A model generated the notes under the pieces. The model searched no databases, was not told the DNA's origin, and saw only the letters and a list, made by a program, of their open reading frames with translations. A program made the position numbers and the translations under genes. This document shows, one piece after another, positions 26,149-34,332 of a DNA stretch of 48,775 nucleotides. Source of the stretch: a virus; the IMG/VR virus record IMGVR_UViG_3300042878_001988, positions 1 to 48,775 of that record; one strand, 5' to 3'. Each line of letters starts with the position of its first letter. Within the stretch, counting starts at the first letter, position 1.

Positions 26149-29100
26149 ATGCCAACTAGATTAAATATTTATGGTCAGGCCATTTCAACAACGAAGAAAA
26201 GGCCGTGTATTGTTGCAACAACAGGTCATATAGTACTATCTGGAGCAACAACACCAACATCAATTGATGGGATTAATATTGATGTTAATGATAGAATACT
26301 GGTGTGGCAACAAAATTCGCCACAAAATAATGGAATATACAAATTAGAAACATCAGAATTATTAAGCCGTGATTATGATTTTAATATCAGTGACGATGTT
26401 TATACTGGTGTTGAGGTTTTGGTATTATCAGGATTAACATATTCTGGTAAAACATTTTATTTAACAACAACAGATGAGATAACAATTGGAAGTAGTTTAT
26501 TAACATTTGATATTCTTGCTGGTCAAAATGGAACAAGCGGAAGTTCAGGAACAAGTGGTTCATCAGGAACAAGTGGCTCATCTGGAACAAGCGGAAGTTC
26601 AGGAACAAGTGGCTCATCTGGAACAAGTGGAAGTTCAGGAACAAGTGGCTCATCAGGAACAAGTGGAAGTTCAGGAACAAGTGGAAGTTCAGGAACAAGT
26701 GGTTCATCTGGAACAAGTGGCTCATCAGGAACAAGTGGAAGTTCAGGAACAAGTGGAAGTTCAGGTACAAGTGGTTCATCAGGTACAAGCGGAAGTTCAG
26801 GAACAAGTGGCTCATCAGGAACAAGTGGAAGTTCAGGAACAAGTGGAAGTTCAGGAACAAGTGGAAGTTCAGGTACAAGCGGAAGTTCAGGAACAAGTGG
26901 TTCATCAGGAACAAGTGGAAGTTCAGGAACAAGTGGAAGTTCAGGAACAAGTGGAAGTTCAGGAACAAGTGGTTCATCTGGAACAAGTGGAAGTTCAGGA
27001 ACAAGTGGTTCATCAGGTACAAGCGGAAGTTCAGGAACAAGTGGTTCATCTGGAACAAGCGGTTCATCTGGAACAAGCGGAAGTTCAGGTACAAGTGGAA
27101 GTTCTGGAACAAGTGGAAGTTCAGGTACAAGCGGAAGTTCAGGAACAAGTGGTTCATCTGGAACAAGCGGTTCATCTGGAACAAGCGGAAGTTCAGGTAC
27201 AAGTGGAAGTTCTGGAACAAGTGGAAGTTCAGGAACAAGTGGTTCATCAGGTACAAGTGGCTCATCTGGAACAAGCGGTTCATCAGGTACAAGTGGTTCA
27301 TCTGGAACAAGCGGAAGTTCAGGAACAAGTGGAAGTTCAGGAACAAGTGGAAGTTCAGGAACAAGTGGAAGTTCAGGAACAAGTGGAAGTTCAGGAACAA
27401 GTGGCTCATCAGGTACAAGTGGCTCATCAGGTACAAGTGGCTCATCTGGAACAAGCGGAAGTTCAGGAACAAGTGGAAGTTCAGGAACAAGTGGAAGTTC
27501 AGGAACAAGTGGAAGTTCAGGAACAAGTGGCTCATCAGGTACAAGTGGCTCATCTGGAACAAGCGGAAGTTCAGGTACAAGTGGAAGTTCAGGAACAAGT
27601 GGAAGTTCAGGAACAAGTGGCTCATCAGGTACAAGCGGTTCATCAGGTACAAGCGGAAGTTCAGGAACAAGTGGCTCATCAGGAACAAGTGGCTCATCTG
27701 GAACAAGCGGAAGTTCAGGAACAAGCGGAAGTTCAGGTACAAGTGGAAGTTCAGGAACAAGTGGCTCATCTGGAACAAGTGGCTCATCTGGAACAAGCGG
27801 TTCATCAGGTACAAGTGGTTCATCTGGAACAAGCGGAAGTTCAGGAACAAGTGGTTCATCTGGAACAAGTGGTACTGATGGAACAAGTGGCTCATCTGGA
27901 ACAAGTGGAAGTTCAGGAACAAGTGGCTCATCTGGAACAAGCGGAAGTTCAGGAACAAGTGGAAGTTCAGGAACAAGTGGTTCATCTGGAACAAGCGGAA
28001 GTTCAGGTACAAGTGGAACAGCAGGAACAAGTGGAACAAGTCCATCAATAGTAGAATTATCTATTTCAGGTGCAACAAATGGGTCAAATAGAACATTTAC
28101 CATTTCTCAAGAAATTGACCAAGAGGCTAGTTTATTCTTTGTTAATGGTCAATTACAACAATATGGTGATGATTATACCATTGCTGGAAATCAATTAACA
28201 ATTGACTCAGAAAACCCAGCACCAACATCAACATACATATTAAAATTATTTGGCGGTGGTATTCTTTTTGGTATCAATGGAACAAGTGGAACATCAGCCT
28301 TTATTACCTCATCAGCATCAACACCATCACCAATAGATGCAAATTCAATGTGTTTTTGGTTTGACACAGTAAATTTAGAGCCAATGGTTTCTTATTGTGG
28401 GTATAGTGGAGCAGCTTCATGGTCAGCAGGGGGTGCATTGATAACAGGAAACCAGCAATTTGCAGGAGCAGGAACACAGAATGAAGGACTTGTATTTGGA
28501 GGTACTGGTCCTGTATCTTGCACTGAAGAATATAATGGCACATCTTGGTCAACAGGTGGTGCATTAGCAACAGCAAGATGTGGTTTAGCAGGAGCAGGAA
28601 CACAAAATGTAGGACTTGCTTTTGGTGGACATAGTTCATATGGTTCTTGCACAGAAGAATATAATGGTACATCTTGGTCAGCAGGAGGTGCATTAGCAAC
28701 AGCAAGACGATTTTTAGCAGGAGCAGGAACACAGAATGCAGCGCTTGCAGCAGGAGGTACTTATCCAATAACGTCTTGCACAGAAGAATACAATGGTACA
28801 TCTTGGTCAGAAGGAGGTGCATTAGCAACAGCAAGATGTGGTTTAGCAGGAGCAGGATCACAGAATGCAGGACTTGCATTTGGAGGTAATGGTCCTTTAT
28901 CTTGCACAGAAGAATATAATGGTACATCTTGGTCAGCAGGTGGTGTATTAATAGTTGCAAGAAGATTATTAGCAGGAGCAGGAACACAAAACGCAGGACT
29001 TGCATTTGGAGGAACTCCATCAGGATCTTGCACAGAAGAATACAATGGCACATTATGGTCAGCAGGAGGTGCACTGATAACAGGAAGACAAAATTTGGCT

Positions 29101-29739
29101 GGAGCAGGAATACAGAATGCAGCGCTTGCAGCAGGAGGTGGTTATGGATCATTAACTTGCACCGAAGAATACTCAGCACCAATAGTTTTGATTGATAGTT
29201 CAGGTACAGGAACACCAGGTGCAAGTGGAAGTTCAGGAACAAGTGGTGCAGCAGGAAGTAGTGGCACATCAGGTGCATCTGGAACAAGTGGTTCGTCTGG
29301 AACAAGTGGTTCTAATGCTGGAATAACATCATATACAAACCCAGTTGATAATAGGGTATTAACCTCAGTATCATCAACGTCAATAAATGCTGAAGCCAAC
29401 TTAACTTTTGATGGTAGTGTTTTAACTGTTACAGGAACTATAACAGAAACATCAACAGAAAAAGTAAAAGAAAATATAGAAGAAATTAGTAATCCTTTAG
29501 AGATTGTGAAAAAATTAAGAGGAGTAGAATATAACAAAATAGGTAATTCTATAAAAGAAATTGGTTTAATTGCAGAGGAAGTAGATAAAGTGCTACCACA
29601 AGTGGTAATAAAAGATTATGAAGGTAAACCAGCATCTGTCTCATATTCAAGAATAACAGCAATATTAATTGAAGCAATAAAAATACAGAATAAACAAATT
29701 GAAAATTTAACAAAAAGGATTGAAGTATTAGAAAAATAA
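26149..29739 (+). CDS. Long collagen-like tail fiber with kelch-like propeller and S74 chaperone
   Basis: This 1196-residue protein is the main fiber candidate. Residues 1-127 form a fiber N-terminal domain (DRILVWQQN, NNGIYKLE, SRDYDF pattern) that probably binds the baseplate. Residues 128-631 are 168 uninterrupted Gly-X-Y triplets, almost all alternating GTS and GSS. Next is an LFFVNGQLQQYGDDYT domain (about 635-710). Six kelch-like blades follow (about 757-1009), each with W-S-x-GGAL, LAGAGTQNAGLAFGG and CTEEYNGT. A second short Gly-X-Y tract follows, then an intramolecular chaperone domain from S1102 (STEKVKENIEEIS, EIGLIAEEVDKVLP, a terminal coiled coil). In this family, cleavage before the conserved Ser releases the chaperone after trimer folding. 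The usual Ser-Asp is Ser-Thr here, so activity is likely but unproven. Propeller relatives lie at 33381-36226. Confidence 0.88.
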   Translation: MPTRLNIYGQAISTTKKRPCIVATTGHIVLSGATTPTSIDGINIDVNDRILVWQQNSPQNNGIYKLETSELLSRDYDFNISDDVYTGVEVLVLSGLTYSGKTFYLTTTDEITIGSSLLTFDILAGQNGTSGSSGTSGSSGTSGSSGTSGSSGTSGSSGTSGSSGTSGSSGTSGSSGTSGSSGTSGSSGTSGSSGTSGSSGTSGSSGTSGSSGTSGSSGTSGSSGTSGSSGTSGSSGTSGSSGTSGSSGTSGSSGTSGSSGTSGSSGTSGSSGTSGSSGTSGSSGTSGSSGTSGSSGTSGSSGTSGSSGTSGSSGTSGSSGTSGSSGTSGSSGTSGSSGTSGSSGTSGSSGTSGSSGTSGSSGTSGSSGTSGSSGTSGSSGTSGSSGTSGSSGTSGSSGTSGSSGTSGSSGTSGSSGTSGSSGTSGSSGTSGSSGTSGSSGTSGSSGTSGSSGTSGSSGTSGSSGTSGSSGTSGSSGTSGSSGTSGSSGTSGSSGTSGSSGTSGSSGTSGSSGTSGSSGTSGSSGTSGSSGTSGSSGTSGSSGTSGSSGTSGSSGTSGSSGTSGSSGTSGSSGTSGTDGTSGSSGTSGSSGTSGSSGTSGSSGTSGSSGTSGSSGTSGSSGTSGTAGTSGTSPSIVELSISGATNGSNRTFTISQEIDQEASLFFVNGQLQQYGDDYTIAGNQLTIDSENPAPTSTYILKLFGGGILFGINGTSGTSAFITSSASTPSPIDANSMCFWFDTVNLEPMVSYCGYSGAASWSAGGALITGNQQFAGAGTQNEGLVFGGTGPVSCTEEYNGTSWSTGGALATARCGLAGAGTQNVGLAFGGHSSYGSCTEEYNGTSWSAGGALATARRFLAGAGTQNAALAAGGTYPITSCTEEYNGTSWSEGGALATARCGLAGAGSQNAGLAFGGNGPLSCTEEYNGTSWSAGGVLIVARRLLAGAGTQNAGLAFGGTPSGSCTEEYNGTLWSAGGALITGRQNLAGAGIQNAALAAGGGYGSLTCTEEYSAPIVLIDSSGTGTPGASGSSGTSGAAGSSGTSGASGTSGSSGTSGSNAGITSYTNPVDNRVLTSVSSTSINAEANLTFDGSVLTVTGTITETSTEKVKENIEEISNPLEIVKKLRGVEYNKIGNSIKEIGLIAEEVDKVLPQVVIKDYEGKPASVSYSRITAILIEAIKIQNKQIENLTKRIEVLEK
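26530..28041 (+). repeat. 1512-base minisatellite encoding Gly-X-Y repeats
   Basis: The tract is 84 tandem copies of an 18-base unit of the type GGAACAAGTGGTTCATCA, with variation almost only at silent positions and between TCA and AGT serine codons. It encodes 504 residues with Gly at every third position. It stays in frame throughout; one unit has a GTDGTS change near 27871. Higher-order repeats (blocks of several units repeated, for example around 27040-27100 and 27150-27220) indicate repeated internal duplication. Long open frames on both strands in other phases are a by-product of this periodicity. Confidence 0.95.
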
Positions 29740-29744
29740 TACTA

Positions 29745-29752
29745 TATTTATA
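29745..29752 (+). promoter_or_regulatory. TATTTATA motif
   Basis: A perfect TATTTATA lies 15 bases before the ATG at 29768, in a 28-base gap after the long fiber gene. Confidence 0.5.
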
Positions 29753-29767
29753 TTAAATCAAAAAAAC

Positions 29768-30010
29768 ATGAAAAAGTATTATCAAGTAGAAAATTATGGA
29801 CATGGGTTTATTACCCACCAAGAAAATGAAACTGCACATATTGCTGGTTATCCTGGCAACATTTGGGTTACAGAAAACACAACATGGGCACAAAGAGTGA
29901 GTGCTGTTGAAAAGACAAAAGAGCAGGCTCAAGTAATTGTTGATGCTGCTGTTGCATCTTCATATACACCACCTAATAGCACAACTCCACCACCAATAAT
30001 TTTACCTTAA
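29768..30010 (+). CDS. Small protein downstream of long fiber, unknown function
   Basis: This 80-residue protein has an ordered N-terminal part (MKKYYQVENYGHGFITHQEN, then GNIWVTENTTWAQRV) and a Thr/Pro-rich C-terminal tail. It has its own TATTTATA motif and is followed after 11 bases by the next gene. Small genes just after fiber genes often encode fiber assembly factors or capsid/tail decoration parts, but nothing here is diagnostic. No family recognised. Confidence 0.6.
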   Translation: MKKYYQVENYGHGFITHQENETAHIAGYPGNIWVTENTTWAQRVSAVEKTKEQAQVIVDAAVASSYTPPNSTTPPPIILP

Positions 30011-30021
30011 AAAAAAAGTAC

Positions 30022-30702
30022 ATGAATAAAGAATTGCAAATCACAGAAGATTTAAGAGAAATTATTAGTGTTTTAAATGATGAGGACGCACAAACCATTT
30101 TATCATTAAAAGATGAATTAATGGATAATTGGCAAAAAAAACAAATATTTAGAACTGAAACCGAAATGAGAGTTTCGGTTCTAAATGATGCCAAACATCC
30201 AACAAATGCTTCAAAGTATTGGCAATCAGTTAGGGAAATGTCAGCACATTTTGATGCCTTAATGAATTTAAGTTTTGATTTAAGAAAAAACACAGTTGAT
30301 AAATTAAGACTTGATAAGAAGGTTCAAGATTTGTTAGAGGATGAAGAACTTAATAGATTTGATATTATGGAAGCAAACATTGATTTGGACCGCAACATCT
30401 ATGATAGAAATTGTATGTTGCAAGTTTCCAAGGATAGAGTTAGAGAGTTAAGTACGTGGAGTAAGATTAAATCTGAATTAGACAACGAAACTTTTGACAC
30501 TAAAAATGTTAATACTCATCAAGCAGAATCGCTTCACAGGTATTTTGAGAATAGGGTTAAATCATTAAATGATGCATCAGCTCCAGGAGAAATAATGAAT
30601 GCTATGGGTCCATATTTATCATTCAATAGAATGAAGAATGAGGAAGGTACATTATTAAATTTTTTAGGAGAAGTTCCAGAAGACAAGAAGAAATTAAATT
30701 AA
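30022..30702 (+). CDS. Helical cytoplasmic-type protein, unknown function
   Basis: This 226-residue protein is charged and almost entirely helical by composition, with no cysteine motif, membrane segment or signal peptide. Heptad-like patterns (for example LRKNTVDKLRLDKKVQDLLE, about 92-111) suggest coiled-coil or helical-bundle structure. It differs clearly from the Asn/Ser-rich virion proteins around it. It is the first of five genes spaced by 3 bases or overlapping, followed by three oxygenase-like genes and a sulfotransferase-like gene. It may be an adaptor or scaffold for those enzymes or a fiber chaperone, but this is context only. Confidence 0.65.
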   Translation: MNKELQITEDLREIISVLNDEDAQTILSLKDELMDNWQKKQIFRTETEMRVSVLNDAKHPTNASKYWQSVREMSAHFDALMNLSFDLRKNTVDKLRLDKKVQDLLEDEELNRFDIMEANIDLDRNIYDRNCMLQVSKDRVRELSTWSKIKSELDNETFDTKNVNTHQAESLHRYFENRVKSLNDASAPGEIMNAMGPYLSFNRMKNEEGTLLNFLGEVPEDKKKLN

Positions 30703-30705
30703 TTT

Positions 30706-31290
30706 ATGACTAATTTTATTTACACAAAAAACAATGCACTATCAGGAAATGTTTGCCTTAATTTAATAAAGGCTTTTGAAGAATCTGATTTAAAACAACC
30801 AGGTGTTCTTTATGGCCCAGAGGGTATTTCATCTGATAGTGATAAGAAATCAACCGACATCACATTTGATCCCTCTTTTATGAATAAAGAACCTTGGTCT
30901 TTATTATTGGAGGATGTTATTGTTTCAGTTAAAACTGGTGTGTTAGATTATTTAAATAGGCATTCAACTGCAATGTCAAAAATGGATCCTATTGATTTAT
31001 ATACATATTTTAATATGCAAAAATATGAACCAAATGAAGGGTTTTTTGGTTGGCATTGTGAGAGAGCTGGTATAAAGCATTCTGACAGATTATTGGTTTG
31101 GATGGTTTATTTAAATACTTTGACAGATAGAGGTGAAACTGAATTTTTTTATCAGCAACACTTTGAAAGACCAGAGAGAGGGAAACTTGTCATTTGGCCA
31201 TCAGATTGGTCTCATTTGCATAGAGGTGTTCCATCACCTACTGAAACTAAATACATCCTAACTGGGTGGTTCACACATATAAAGAATTAA
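30706..31290 (+). CDS. 2-oxoglutarate/Fe(II) oxygenase, prolyl-4-hydroxylase-like
   Basis: This 194-residue enzyme candidate has the double-stranded beta-helix signature of 2OG/Fe(II) dioxygenases. H117-C-E119 supplies the first two iron ligands (an HxE form), VWMVYLNTLTDRGETEFF forms the core strands, and GKLVIWPSDWSHLHRGV gives the distal histidine (H170 or H172), followed by K182 near the 2-oxoglutarate site. Prolyl hydroxylase-type relatives hydroxylate protein side chains. The gene starts three bases after its upstream neighbour's stop codon and three bases before the next oxygenase gene. Its substrate is unknown; nearby fiber proteins contain Thr-Pro tracts, and their Gly-X-Y repeats contain no proline. 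Confidence 0.85.
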   Translation: MTNFIYTKNNALSGNVCLNLIKAFEESDLKQPGVLYGPEGISSDSDKKSTDITFDPSFMNKEPWSLLLEDVIVSVKTGVLDYLNRHSTAMSKMDPIDLYTYFNMQKYEPNEGFFGWHCERAGIKHSDRLLVWMVYLNTLTDRGETEFFYQQHFERPERGKLVIWPSDWSHLHRGVPSPTETKYILTGWFTHIKN

Positions 31291-31293
31291 TTT

Positions 31294-31896
31294 ATGGATT
31301 TTTCTATACATGAGGAGACATGGTTTTCCACACCTATATGGGAGGCAGAAGTTAAGAACATTGATAATAATGAAATAAAGGATTATTGTTTGTGGTTAAG
31401 GGATAACACAAAAGGTGCATTCATCTCAAATAGAGGTGGTTGGCATAGTAGTGAGATTGTTTTACCATTACCAAATGAATTAATGTCATTATTTAATAAT
31501 CTTGAATTATTTGCTAATGAACAATGCTACAAACATCTAGGTGTGGGAAACTTAAAATTGGGTAATTTTTGGGTTAACATAAACACCAATGGGTCATACA
31601 ATCTTTTGCATGACCATCAAAATAGTATATTATCTGGTGTATATTATGTTTCTGTTCCATATGATAATATGGGAGACTTGGTATTACATAGAGGTGATAC
31701 AGCAGAATATTTTTTGAAGTCAGATGTTGAGAGGGTTAGCACAAAGACAAATTCTTTTGTTGCAGTAAAGAAGCCCATTGAATCTTTATTTTACATTTTT
31801 CCTAGTTGGGTTAGACATCATGTTGAATCAAACTATTCAGATGGTGAGAGAATATCAATTGCATTTAATTTTATACAAGACAAGAAGAAAATATGA
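31294..31896 (+). CDS. Putative 2OG/Fe(II) oxygenase, second of three
   Basis: This 200-residue protein fits the family of putative 2OG/Fe(II) oxygenases sometimes annotated as conserved hypothetical TIGR02466-like. It has the opening FSTPIWEAEV, the metal-binding YNLLHDHQNSILSGVYYVS (H106, D107, H108), a YIFPSWVRHHVESN segment (H175 or H176) and GERISIAFNF with R186 for 2-oxoglutarate. It is the second member of a three-gene oxygenase run and overlaps the third by ATGA. Close relatives occur in large marine phages, where substrates are unknown. It may modify a virion protein, a glycan or a nucleotide. Confidence 0.8.
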   Translation: MDFSIHEETWFSTPIWEAEVKNIDNNEIKDYCLWLRDNTKGAFISNRGGWHSSEIVLPLPNELMSLFNNLELFANEQCYKHLGVGNLKLGNFWVNINTNGSYNLLHDHQNSILSGVYYVSVPYDNMGDLVLHRGDTAEYFLKSDVERVSTKTNSFVAVKKPIESLFYIFPSWVRHHVESNYSDGERISIAFNFIQDKKKI

Positions 31897-32531
31897 AAGC
31901 ACAAGTATTTGCAATATTCCCAACACCTTTATATGTGGCAAATTATGAGGGTGATTTAAAAGAGGTTATTGAATATTTTGATAGGAATGAAATGCAAGAC
32001 ACCAAAGCAGGGTATGGTATGATTTCAAACAATAGTTATATATTGGATAATCCAATATGTGATGAGGTGAATAAGTTTTTTATGGAATCCTTTAAAGATT
32101 TTGCAACAAATGTAATGAGATATAGATATGAGGATTTGCAATTTGCACAATCCTGGTTGACATATAAAGCACCAAAACAATTCCATAAAGCACATACCCA
32201 TCCAAACACCTTATTGGCTGGTGTTTTTTATTATGATGCACAAGAGGATGATGCTGCCATTTGTTTTTCAAAAGATGTTAAATCATTTAATAGATCATAC
32301 TTTGAGCCATCATTACTAGATGATTATCAAAATCATTCATTCTCACAAGAGGAGATATATTATAAACCAAAGAAAAATGATTTTTTAATATTCCCCTCTT
32401 GGTTAACACATGGTGTTCCACCAAACAATACAAATAGGGTGAGAAAAGCATTAGGTGTCAATGCTTTAACAAAAGGCACATTAGGTGATAAAGAAACCAT
32501 TTCAGAAATTATATTTGGAAGATACAAATGA
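31893..32531 (+). CDS. Putative 2OG/Fe(II) oxygenase, third of three
   Basis: This 212-residue protein has the same overall pattern as the preceding gene: an N-terminal FAIFPTPLYVANY, a metal site in QFHKAHTHPNTLLAGVFYYD (H98, H101, H103), FLIFPSWLTHGVPPNN (H173) and an Arg (R182 or R184) that would bind 2-oxoglutarate. The sequence similarity between the second and third copies is low outside these motifs, so this is an old duplication or separate acquisition. The gene overlaps both neighbours by ATGA, showing a tightly coupled unit with the sulfotransferase-like gene that follows. Confidence 0.8.
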   Translation: MKAQVFAIFPTPLYVANYEGDLKEVIEYFDRNEMQDTKAGYGMISNNSYILDNPICDEVNKFFMESFKDFATNVMRYRYEDLQFAQSWLTYKAPKQFHKAHTHPNTLLAGVFYYDAQEDDAAICFSKDVKSFNRSYFEPSLLDDYQNHSFSQEEIYYKPKKNDFLIFPSWLTHGVPPNNTNRVRKALGVNALTKGTLGDKETISEIIFGRYK

Positions 32532-33346
32532 AACAAAAGATATTTTTTAATTCAACGTTACCAAGGAGTGGTAGCACTTTATTACAAAACATAATGGGAC
32601 AAAATCCTGAATTTCATGTAACACCAACATCAGGTCTAATTGATTTGATGTTAGGAGCAAGAATAGGATACAATCAAAACCATGAATCAAAGGCTGGTGA
32701 TACAGAAATGTGGAAAGAGGGTTTCTATAATTTCTGTAAAGAAGGTATAAAAGCATATGTTTCATCACAAACATCAAAACCATATTATTTGGATAAGAAT
32801 AGGGTATGGGCGTTTTATTATAACCTATTATCAAATGTGGTAGAAAATCCAAAAGTAATATATATGGTTAGGGATTTACCATCCATATTTGCATCAATGG
32901 AGAAGAAGTTTAGAATGAATCCTGATAAAGATGATGGCACAATGGATAATATCAAAATGAAAGGGACAACAACACATAAGAGAGTTGAACTATGGGCGCA
33001 AACAGTTCCTGTAGGTTATTCATTGGAAAAATTACAACAAACATTATTGGATGGTACAGCAAAGAACTTTCTATTCATTAAATATGAAGACCTATGCAGT
33101 AATCCAGAAATGGTGATGAGAAACATTTATAAATATTTAGAAGTAGATGATTTCAAACATAATTTTCAACATATAAGTCAAGTCACAGTAGAAAATGATG
33201 CAATACATGGGATATATGGTGATCATATTATAAGGAATAGTTTGAATATGTTACCAAATGATTCAAAAAATGTGCTAGGTCAATATACAGTTGATTCCAT
33301 AAAGACATCCTATAAGTGGTACAATGATTTCTTTGGGTATAAATAA
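32528..33346 (+). CDS. Sulfotransferase-like protein (PAPS-dependent)
   Basis: This 272-residue protein carries the two nucleotide-binding motifs of PAPS sulfotransferases. Near the N-terminus STLPRSGSTLLQNIMGQNP (9-27) is the 5'-phosphosulfate loop, and VIYMVRDLPSIFASM (110-124) is the 3'-phosphate motif with the conserved Arg and Ser. Such enzymes transfer sulfate to hydroxyl groups of sugars, tyrosines or lipids. The gene overlaps the last oxygenase gene by ATGA. The combination of hydroxyl-making and sulfate-adding enzymes between fiber and glycosyltransferase genes suggests modification of fiber or glycan, which is inference. Sulfotransferases are rare in phages. PAPS would have to come from the host. 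Confidence 0.82.
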   Translation: MKQKIFFNSTLPRSGSTLLQNIMGQNPEFHVTPTSGLIDLMLGARIGYNQNHESKAGDTEMWKEGFYNFCKEGIKAYVSSQTSKPYYLDKNRVWAFYYNLLSNVVENPKVIYMVRDLPSIFASMEKKFRMNPDKDDGTMDNIKMKGTTTHKRVELWAQTVPVGYSLEKLQQTLLDGTAKNFLFIKYEDLCSNPEMVMRNIYKYLEVDDFKHNFQHISQVTVENDAIHGIYGDHIIRNSLNMLPNDSKNVLGQYTVDSIKTSYKWYNDFFGYK

Positions 33347-33359
33347 AGTTAGGAGATGA

Positions 33360-33367
33360 TATTTATA
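33360..33367 (+). promoter_or_regulatory. TATTTATA motif before the propeller array
   Basis: A perfect TATTTATA lies 13 bases before the ATG at 33381 and would drive all three propeller genes, which have no promoter-sized gaps between them. Confidence 0.5.
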
Positions 33368-33379
33368 ATAAAAAAAGAA

Positions 33380-33428
33380 TATGGCAAAATTACAAAGTAC
33401 AGAAATAATAGGAGTTGCAAATAGACCT
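33380..33428 (+). repeat. Shared 5' leader of the propeller genes, copy 1
   Basis: About 49 bases covering the start codon and first 16 codons (MAKLQSTEIIGVANRP) are the same at 34332-34380 and 35281-35329, apart from the last base or two. The conservation of the DNA, not just protein, fits recent tandem duplication and gives a ready site for homologous recombination. Confidence 0.85.
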
Positions 33429-34331
33429 GCAACAATATGTTCAAATACGATGTGCATTTGGTTTGATACAGTTAATTTAAAACCAGTCATTTCATATTGT
33501 GGATATAGTCCTCCTTGGTCAGTAGGTGGCGCAATGATAACAGCAAGATGTGGTTTAGCAGGAGCAGGAACGCAAGATGCAGGTCTTGTGTTTGGAGGCT
33601 TTGCTAGTTTTTCTCCAAAATCTTGTACAGAAGAATACGATGGTGCATCTTGGTCAGCAGGTGGTGCATTATCAATAGCAAGACTTGGTTTAGCAGGAGC
33701 AGGAACACAGAATGAAGGACTTGCTTTTGGGGGAGGCGCTAGTTATTCTCCAATATCTTGTACAGAAGAATATAATGGCACATCGTGGTCATCAGGCGGT
33801 GCATTGATAGAAGCAAGGAGTTCTTTAGCAGGAGTAGGAACACAAAATGCAGGACTTGCATTAGGAGGTTATGCTAGTTATTCTCCATCATCTTGCACAG
33901 AAGAATATGATGGTACAACTTGGGCAACAGGAGGTGCATTGATAGAAGCAAGGAGTTCTTTAGCAGGAGCAGGAACACAGAATGCAGGACTTGCTTTTGG
34001 AGGAACTCCATCAGGATCTTGCACAGAAGAATACAATGGTACATCTTGGTCAGCAGGAGGTGCGTTGATAACAGCAAAATGTGGCTTAGCAGGAGCAGGA
34101 ACACAGAATGCAGGACTTGCTTTTGGTGGTAACTCTTTTGCTGTGCCTGATACACAAGAATATAACGGCAGTTCTTGGGTGGCAGGCGGCAAATTATTAT
34201 CAGTGAGATGTTCTTTAGCAGGAGCAGGGACGCAAAGTGCAGGACTTGCTATGGGTGGGTATAATGGTTCATGTGTTTCTTGTACAGAAGAATACATTAA
34301 AACAATCGCAATAATAGATTCAATACGATAA
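33381..34331 (+). CDS. Kelch-like propeller protein, copy 1
   Basis: This 316-residue protein has a short leader (MAKLQSTEIIGVANRP) followed by a CIWFDTVNLKPVISYCGY element and six kelch-like blades of 42-46 residues, each with a Trp, GGAL or GGAM, LAGAGTQ, GLxxGG and CTEEY. The same leader element and blades form residues about 740-1009 of the long fiber. It lacks the Gly-X-Y shaft and the chaperone. Blade 4 carries the variable GTPSGSCTEEYNG loop also seen in blade 5 of the long fiber. Blade 3 shares an identical 88-base tract with copy 3. It may be a free receptor-binding head or a donor cassette for the fiber gene. Confidence 0.85.
   Translation: MAKLQSTEIIGVANRPATICSNTMCIWFDTVNLKPVISYCGYSPPWSVGGAMITARCGLAGAGTQDAGLVFGGFASFSPKSCTEEYDGASWSAGGALSIARLGLAGAGTQNEGLAFGGGASYSPISCTEEYNGTSWSSGGALIEARSSLAGVGTQNAGLALGGYASYSPSSCTEEYDGTTWATGGALIEARSSLAGAGTQNAGLAFGGTPSGSCTEEYNGTSWSAGGALITAKCGLAGAGTQNAGLAFGGNSFAVPDTQEYNGSSWVAGGKLLSVRCSLAGAGTQSAGLAMGGYNGSCVSCTEEYIKTIAIIDSIR
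33782..33869 (+). repeat. 88-base tract identical to 35803-35890
   Basis: This segment of blade 3 in propeller copy 1 is base-for-base identical by eye to a segment of blade 4 in copy 3, including silent positions. It points to gene conversion or a recent duplication between cassettes. Confidence 0.85.
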
Positions 34332-34332
34332 T

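Noticed and set aside
26530-28041. CRISPR array
   Set aside because: The 18-base units have no unique spacers; they encode an in-frame Gly-X-Y protein.
26387-28103. Open frames above 500 residues on both strands in the collagen-like repeat (26387-28048 minus, 26507-28051 plus, 26523-28103 minus)
   Set aside because: They are phase and antisense shadows of an 18-base repeat with no stop codon in those frames; the composition is just the repeat read out of frame, and the flanks lack start signals.
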